Assembly (NCBI GenBank): GCA_030638325.1
Contig: DAOWEV010000172.1
Location: 1 to 11,107, forward strand
Length of the DNA stretch: 11,107 nucleotides
Direction of reading: 5' to 3'
From: Bacteroidales bacterium
Lineage (GTDB): Bacteria > Bacteroidota > Bacteroidia > Bacteroidales > JAGOPY01
In this document: positions 7,475 through 11,107 of the stretch, piece after piece
How positions within the stretch are numbered: the first letter of the stretch is position 1
Layout of the letters: each line of letters begins with the position of its first letter
Notes under the pieces: generated by a model
Seen by the model: the letters and a program-made list of their open reading frames with translations, nothing else
What the model was told of the DNA's origin: nothing
Databases searched by the model: none
Translations under genes and position numbers: made by a program

Positions 7475-10400
7475 GCAACAAATAATTACATAGTTAAAAC
7501 GGGCCTGAACAAGGCAACTGATTATGATCTTCTCCGGAAGACGGGAGTGGAGTATATCGAAAAACTGTCAAGTAAAGTCTGGACCGATTACAATATACAC
7601 GATCCGGGCATCACCATTCTGGAATTGCTATGCTATGCGATCACTGACCTGGGATACCGGACATCTTTCGAAATGAAAGACCTGCTAAAAACCAGGAAGG
7701 GAGAGGAAATACAGCATACATTGTATTCAGCTCGGGAGATCCTTACCAACAACCCGTTAACGATCAATGATTTCCGAAAAATTCTGATTGATATAGAAGG
7801 GGTGAAAAATGCATGGATCCAGACCGCAGAAAAACAGGAAGAAGACCTCTACATTGACTGCAAGGCGAGTAAGTTGAAATTTACAGAAAAACCCGGCTAC
7901 AAAACACTCACCATCAAGGGACTGTACAACATCACACTAGAACTTGATAACGACCTGATTGACGGGGACCTGAATGATTACAGCTACGAACTTGCTTATG
8001 ACAAGATCGATTTCATAGCAAACCTGCCCTCCTGGGATTATTTCTTTGGAAGAAATACAGATCCTTCGAAATGGACCTACGACAGTTTTATTTATATTGG
8101 GTTCGACGACTGTTGCGACCTCCACAAGTCTGCGATCGTCGTTAAAAAGAATGGTGATACACTTAAAATACCACTGAACTTCATCATCGATGATTCAGCA
8201 GCAAAAACACTTGCTGAAAAGCAACAGATTAAAACCAAGATCATCACCTATTTAAATGGTGGCGGTGCTGAAAAAATCTTTAAATTATATAGCCGGAAAG
8301 CCGGGAAGGCCATTCTTGTCGCAGAATCGGCGTTAAAGAAACTGCATGCAACAAGAAACCTGTGTGAAGATTACAAAAACATTAACGCTATTGACATTGA
8401 AGACATTGCGCTCTGTGCTGATGTGGAGGTGACCACCGGTGCGGAGGTTGAAAAAGTCCATGCACAGATCCTCTTTGAGGTCGGAAAATTTCTGGCCCCC
8501 GACCTTAAGTTTTACAGTCTGAAAGATATGCTTGATGAAAGCATCACTCCCGACAAGATCTTTGAAGGGCCTGTCCTGGATCATGGTTTCATCAAGGATG
8601 ACGAACTCAAAAGATCTGAAATCCCAACAGAGATCCATGTGTCGGACCTCATTAACATTATCATGGATATAGAGGGTGTGCAGGCGATCAGAAAAATTCG
8701 TATTGCCAGTTCTTATCTCGGTGAGGTAATCAACAATGGAGAAGAATGGGTGCTGGTGTTAGGAAAAGGGCGGGCACCACGCCTCCATCACCCCACTTCG
8801 GTGCTGACCTTCTACAAAGGGCTCATCCCCTATTATTCCGAAAAAGATCAACTGGAAAAATACCTGAAGGAACTGGAACATGATGTACGGACAGCGAAGC
8901 TGAAGAAAGATAAATATGACCTTCCCTTCCCGGAGGGAAAGTTCCTTGATGTGGCCGATTATATACCCATACAGGAAGACCTTCCGTTGATATACGGGAC
9001 AGGGAGTAAAGGGATTCCGGGAATTGTTGATGATAAACGCAAAGCACAGGCTAAACAGCTCAAAGCCTACCTGAGCCTTTTCGACCAGTTGCTTGCAAAC
9101 TACCTGGCGCAACTGCGTCATATCGGCGATCTTTTCAGTATTGATTCTTCCATCAGGAAAACCTATTTCTTCCAGTTATTGTATAATATCCCTGATGCTT
9201 CTCCCGCAAGCCTGGACCACCTGCGTGACCAGGTACCTGAGATATATAAACTCATTGAGGAGTTTAGTTCCGGGATCTCATCCGACATTGATGACTTCAG
9301 TAGCTATAAAACGGAATGGATAAATTTTGCAAAGGATAAAGGAAATGCTTTTGTAGAATCGCTCACAGCATATACTGAAGACAAGGCAACCTTTGAAGAC
9401 AGGCGCAATCGTTTCCTGGATCACCTGATGGGCCGTTTTGCAGAGCAGTTTACCGATTACGTGCTGCTTATGTATAAAATGCAGGGGCCCATTGCACCGG
9501 AAAAACTGATCTTCGACAAAGTCCTGTTCCTCCGAGATTATCCTGACATCAGTGCCAATCGTGGAAGAGCATATAATTACGCCATGTGTAAAGGCCTGTG
9601 GGGATCGGAAACCACCTTCGGCTTCAATGTTTCTGGTTATCTCAAACGCCTTGCCCGCCTGACCGGCATCTCCCGATTTGACAGAAGGCATCTCAATGCT
9701 GAGGAGTTCACCGGTAAATATAAAATTTTTAAAGGCATCGACGGGCAATGGTACTTCCATTTTGGCATTGCCGGCAACGTATTATTGCAAAGCGAAGGAT
9801 ACACTGCCAAACATAATTGTATAAACGGCATTGAATCAGTTCTGGCCAATGGCACCGAATTTGAGAACTATGAATTACTTGTAGCAGAGGACAACACTTT
9901 TTATTACAGGCTCAGAGCCAAAAACGGAGAGATCATCGGCCGGTCGCCGTTTTTTGACACTCCATCAATTAGAAACGACAAACTAAAAGAATTAATCGCT
10001 CTTATCGATGAGGAAGGCTTTCACCTGATAGAACATATCCTCCTGCGGCCTCCCAATGAGGACTATGCTTTAATGCAGGTTTGTCTTGATGAAGACTGCA
10101 CGAATTGCCCGGGACTGAAAGACCCATATTCTTTCCGCATGACACTGGTGTTGCCGGCATGGCTTGAACGCTTCAGCAACATAGACTTCAGAAGACACTT
10201 TGAGCACACTGCCCGCCTGGAAGCCCCGGCCCATGTCCATGTAAAGATCTGTTGGGTAGACCAGGCAGACATGATGAAATTTGAAAAAGCATTTAAACCC
10301 TGGCTATCCGCCAAGTGTAAGAATAAAGTCACCCCGGCCATTCATAAACTACTTATCAAAGCACTTACAGAGATCAAAAGTATTTATCCGGAAGCCACCC

Positions 10401-10480
10401 TGCACGATTGTGTAGAGGATGAAGATGAAAATCCTTTGATTCTCGGACAAACAAGTATTGGATCTGATAAAACACAATAA
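7472..10480 (+). CDS. Second large baseplate wedge protein (Afp12 type)
   Basis: The product is 1002 residues from TTG 7472. The N-terminus holds WTDYNIHDPGITILELLCYAITDLGYRT at 37-64, a motif shared by Afp12-like and gp6-like wedge proteins. A central helical stretch reads KAQAKQLKAYLSLFDQLLANYLAQL (about 522-546). Near the C-terminus, EEGFHLIEHILLRPP (847-861) is followed by CLDEDCTNC (871-879), DPYSFRMTLVLPAW and PAHVHVKICW, an arrangement I recognise from large Bacteroidota eCIS baseplate proteins. In Afp-type particles Afp12 pairs with Afp11 to build the wedges surrounding the spike, and the adjacent gene order here supports the same pairing. Cys871, Cys876 and Cys879 could bind a metal or be structural; this is unproven. 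No signal peptide, transmembrane segment or enzymatic motif is seen. The gene ends one base before the next ATG. Confidence 0.85.
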   Translation: MATNNYIVKTGLNKATDYDLLRKTGVEYIEKLSSKVWTDYNIHDPGITILELLCYAITDLGYRTSFEMKDLLKTRKGEEIQHTLYSAREILTNNPLTINDFRKILIDIEGVKNAWIQTAEKQEEDLYIDCKASKLKFTEKPGYKTLTIKGLYNITLELDNDLIDGDLNDYSYELAYDKIDFIANLPSWDYFFGRNTDPSKWTYDSFIYIGFDDCCDLHKSAIVVKKNGDTLKIPLNFIIDDSAAKTLAEKQQIKTKIITYLNGGGAEKIFKLYSRKAGKAILVAESALKKLHATRNLCEDYKNINAIDIEDIALCADVEVTTGAEVEKVHAQILFEVGKFLAPDLKFYSLKDMLDESITPDKIFEGPVLDHGFIKDDELKRSEIPTEIHVSDLINIIMDIEGVQAIRKIRIASSYLGEVINNGEEWVLVLGKGRAPRLHHPTSVLTFYKGLIPYYSEKDQLEKYLKELEHDVRTAKLKKDKYDLPFPEGKFLDVADYIPIQEDLPLIYGTGSKGIPGIVDDKRKAQAKQLKAYLSLFDQLLANYLAQLRHIGDLFSIDSSIRKTYFFQLLYNIPDASPASLDHLRDQVPEIYKLIEEFSSGISSDIDDFSSYKTEWINFAKDKGNAFVESLTAYTEDKATFEDRRNRFLDHLMGRFAEQFTDYVLLMYKMQGPIAPEKLIFDKVLFLRDYPDISANRGRAYNYAMCKGLWGSETTFGFNVSGYLKRLARLTGISRFDRRHLNAEEFTGKYKIFKGIDGQWYFHFGIAGNVLLQSEGYTAKHNCINGIESVLANGTEFENYELLVAEDNTFYYRLRAKNGEIIGRSPFFDTPSIRNDKLKELIALIDEEGFHLIEHILLRPPNEDYALMQVCLDEDCTNCPGLKDPYSFRMTLVLPAWLERFSNIDFRRHFEHTARLEAPAHVHVKICWVDQADMMKFEKAFKPWLSAKCKNKVTPAIHKLLIKALTEIKSIYPEATLHDCVEDEDENPLILGQTSIGSDKTQ

Positions 10481-10481
10481 T

Positions 10482-11107
10482 ATGAATCCTATAGCGCAAT
10501 ATCCCGTATTCGAAGAAAACCAGGTTTTAACCGCTAAGAACCTGAATGATGTTGTGGAGTTCCTTAACAAGCAGGATCTCGCAACACGTCGTAATCTCCT
10601 TGGCATTGGCATCGTTTGTGGTATAAAACTCAGTTCAAACCTGAATGACAGTGTTAGCATTACAAAAGGATGCGGTGTAACTTCACTGGGGCACCTGATA
10701 ACCATTCCTGACATGACCCTTCTTCATTACAGGGTTTATCAGGACCCTGTTGAACCGCCATACGGTAAATTCAGAAAGACACAGGATGTGCAGTATCCGC
10801 TATGGGAATTGTTTACGGATGAAGAATATATTCTGGCAAAAGAACCGGATAACATTAAAAAACTAGGTAGTACCGGTGCTCCTGACCTGAAAGATAAGGC
10901 AGTCCTGCTATACCTTGAGATCTTCGACAAGGATCCGGATCGCTGCATCGCTGAAGATTGCGACCAATTGGCCACATCACGGCTCTTTAATCTCAGGAAG
11001 CTGCTGATTAATAAGGATGACCTGCTGGAGATCATCAACAAGACCTGCCATGGCAACAATGTGAAGGATTACATGACCGCCTTGGATCTTTTCGGAAGAG
11101 TCAATTC
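10482..11107 (+). CDS. Uncharacterised conserved eCIS-locus protein, 3'-partial
   Basis: ATG 10482 lies one base after the wedge gene stop. The frame stays open to the window edge, giving 208 residues. I do not know a defined function. Residues 5-70 read QYPVFEENQVLTAKNLNDVVEFLNKQDLATRRNLLGIGIVCGIKLSS...SITKGCGVTSLGHLI, a pattern I have seen in large hypothetical proteins encoded after the Afp12-like gene in Bacteroidota eCIS loci. It also resembles attachment modules of phage baseplate or fibre proteins (helix, then a beta region with G-x-G-V-x-x-G). Residues 141-182 read VLLYLEIFDKDPDRCIAEDC...LRKLLINKDDLL, with a Cys155-x4-Cys160 pair. There is no signal peptide. A peripheral baseplate or fibre-anchor role is inference from position and this resemblance. 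The missing C-terminus prevents domain assignment. Confidence 0.75.
   Translation, partial: MNPIAQYPVFEENQVLTAKNLNDVVEFLNKQDLATRRNLLGIGIVCGIKLSSNLNDSVSITKGCGVTSLGHLITIPDMTLLHYRVYQDPVEPPYGKFRKTQDVQYPLWELFTDEEYILAKEPDNIKKLGSTGAPDLKDKAVLLYLEIFDKDPDRCIAEDCDQLATSRLFNLRKLLINKDDLLEIINKTCHGNNVKDYMTALDLFGRVN

Noticed and set aside
10440..10481. Terminator or promoter between the Afp12-like gene and the last gene
   Set aside because: Only one base separates the two genes and no hairpin with a T-run is present; they are probably cotranscribed.
1..11107. Classical type VI secretion system
   Set aside because: The LysM adaptor, DUF5908-like protein and gp6-like/Afp12-like wedge pair fit eCIS or T6SS subtype iv; no TssJ, TssL, TssM, TssK or TssF/G-like gene is visible, although neighbouring sequence is not available.

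Overview
The window reads as one uninterrupted plus-strand operon encoding the baseplate and spike part of a contractile injection system (CIS). The components match the phage-tail-like extracellular CIS family (eCIS; Afp/PVC/MAC/AlgoCIS relatives). Protein motifs, moderate base composition, weak ribosome-binding sites and the very large baseplate subunits suggest a member of Bacteroidota (Cytophagales, Chitinophagales or Sphingobacteriales type). That placement comes from recognising family motifs, not from a database search.

Layout, left to right: (1) the 3' part of a gp19-like inner tube protein, with its start outside the window; (2) a 52-codon gene for a small DUF5908-like protein, easily missed because of its size; (3) a tube/spike adaptor with a C-terminal LysM-like domain (Afp7 type); (4) a VgrG-like spike hub (gp27 + gp5 OB fold + beta-helical needle; Afp8 type); (5) a PAAR tip protein (Afp10 type); (6) a gp25-like wedge protein (Afp9 type); (7) a very large gp6/baseplate-J-like wedge protein (Afp11 type); (8) a second large wedge protein (Afp12 type), which appears to start at TTG; (9) the 5' part of a further gene, cut by the window end, whose product looks like an uncharacterised conserved component of Bacteroidota eCIS loci.

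Neighbouring genes overlap by 4 or 8 bases or are separated by 1 to 4 bases, so translation is probably coupled. There is no gap above 300 bases and no RNA gene, mobile element, CRISPR array or convincing terminator. No antisense gene is supported.

Assembly logic, from known CIS biology: the PAAR tip caps the VgrG-like spike, the LysM-domain adaptor joins the spike to the first tube ring, gp25-like and the two large wedge proteins form the baseplate around it, and the tube polymerises above. Sheath subunits should lie upstream. Tape measure, AAA+ ATPase, terminator cap, fibre (if any) and effectors should lie outside the window, mostly downstream. The window alone cannot say whether the particle is released (eCIS) or anchored in the cell (T6SS subtype iv).

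Most worth a second look: the partial last gene, an 11-bp imperfect hairpin inside the DUF5908-like gene, a sharply bounded AT-rich segment inside the gp6-like gene, and matching Cys-x4-Cys motifs in the last two genes.
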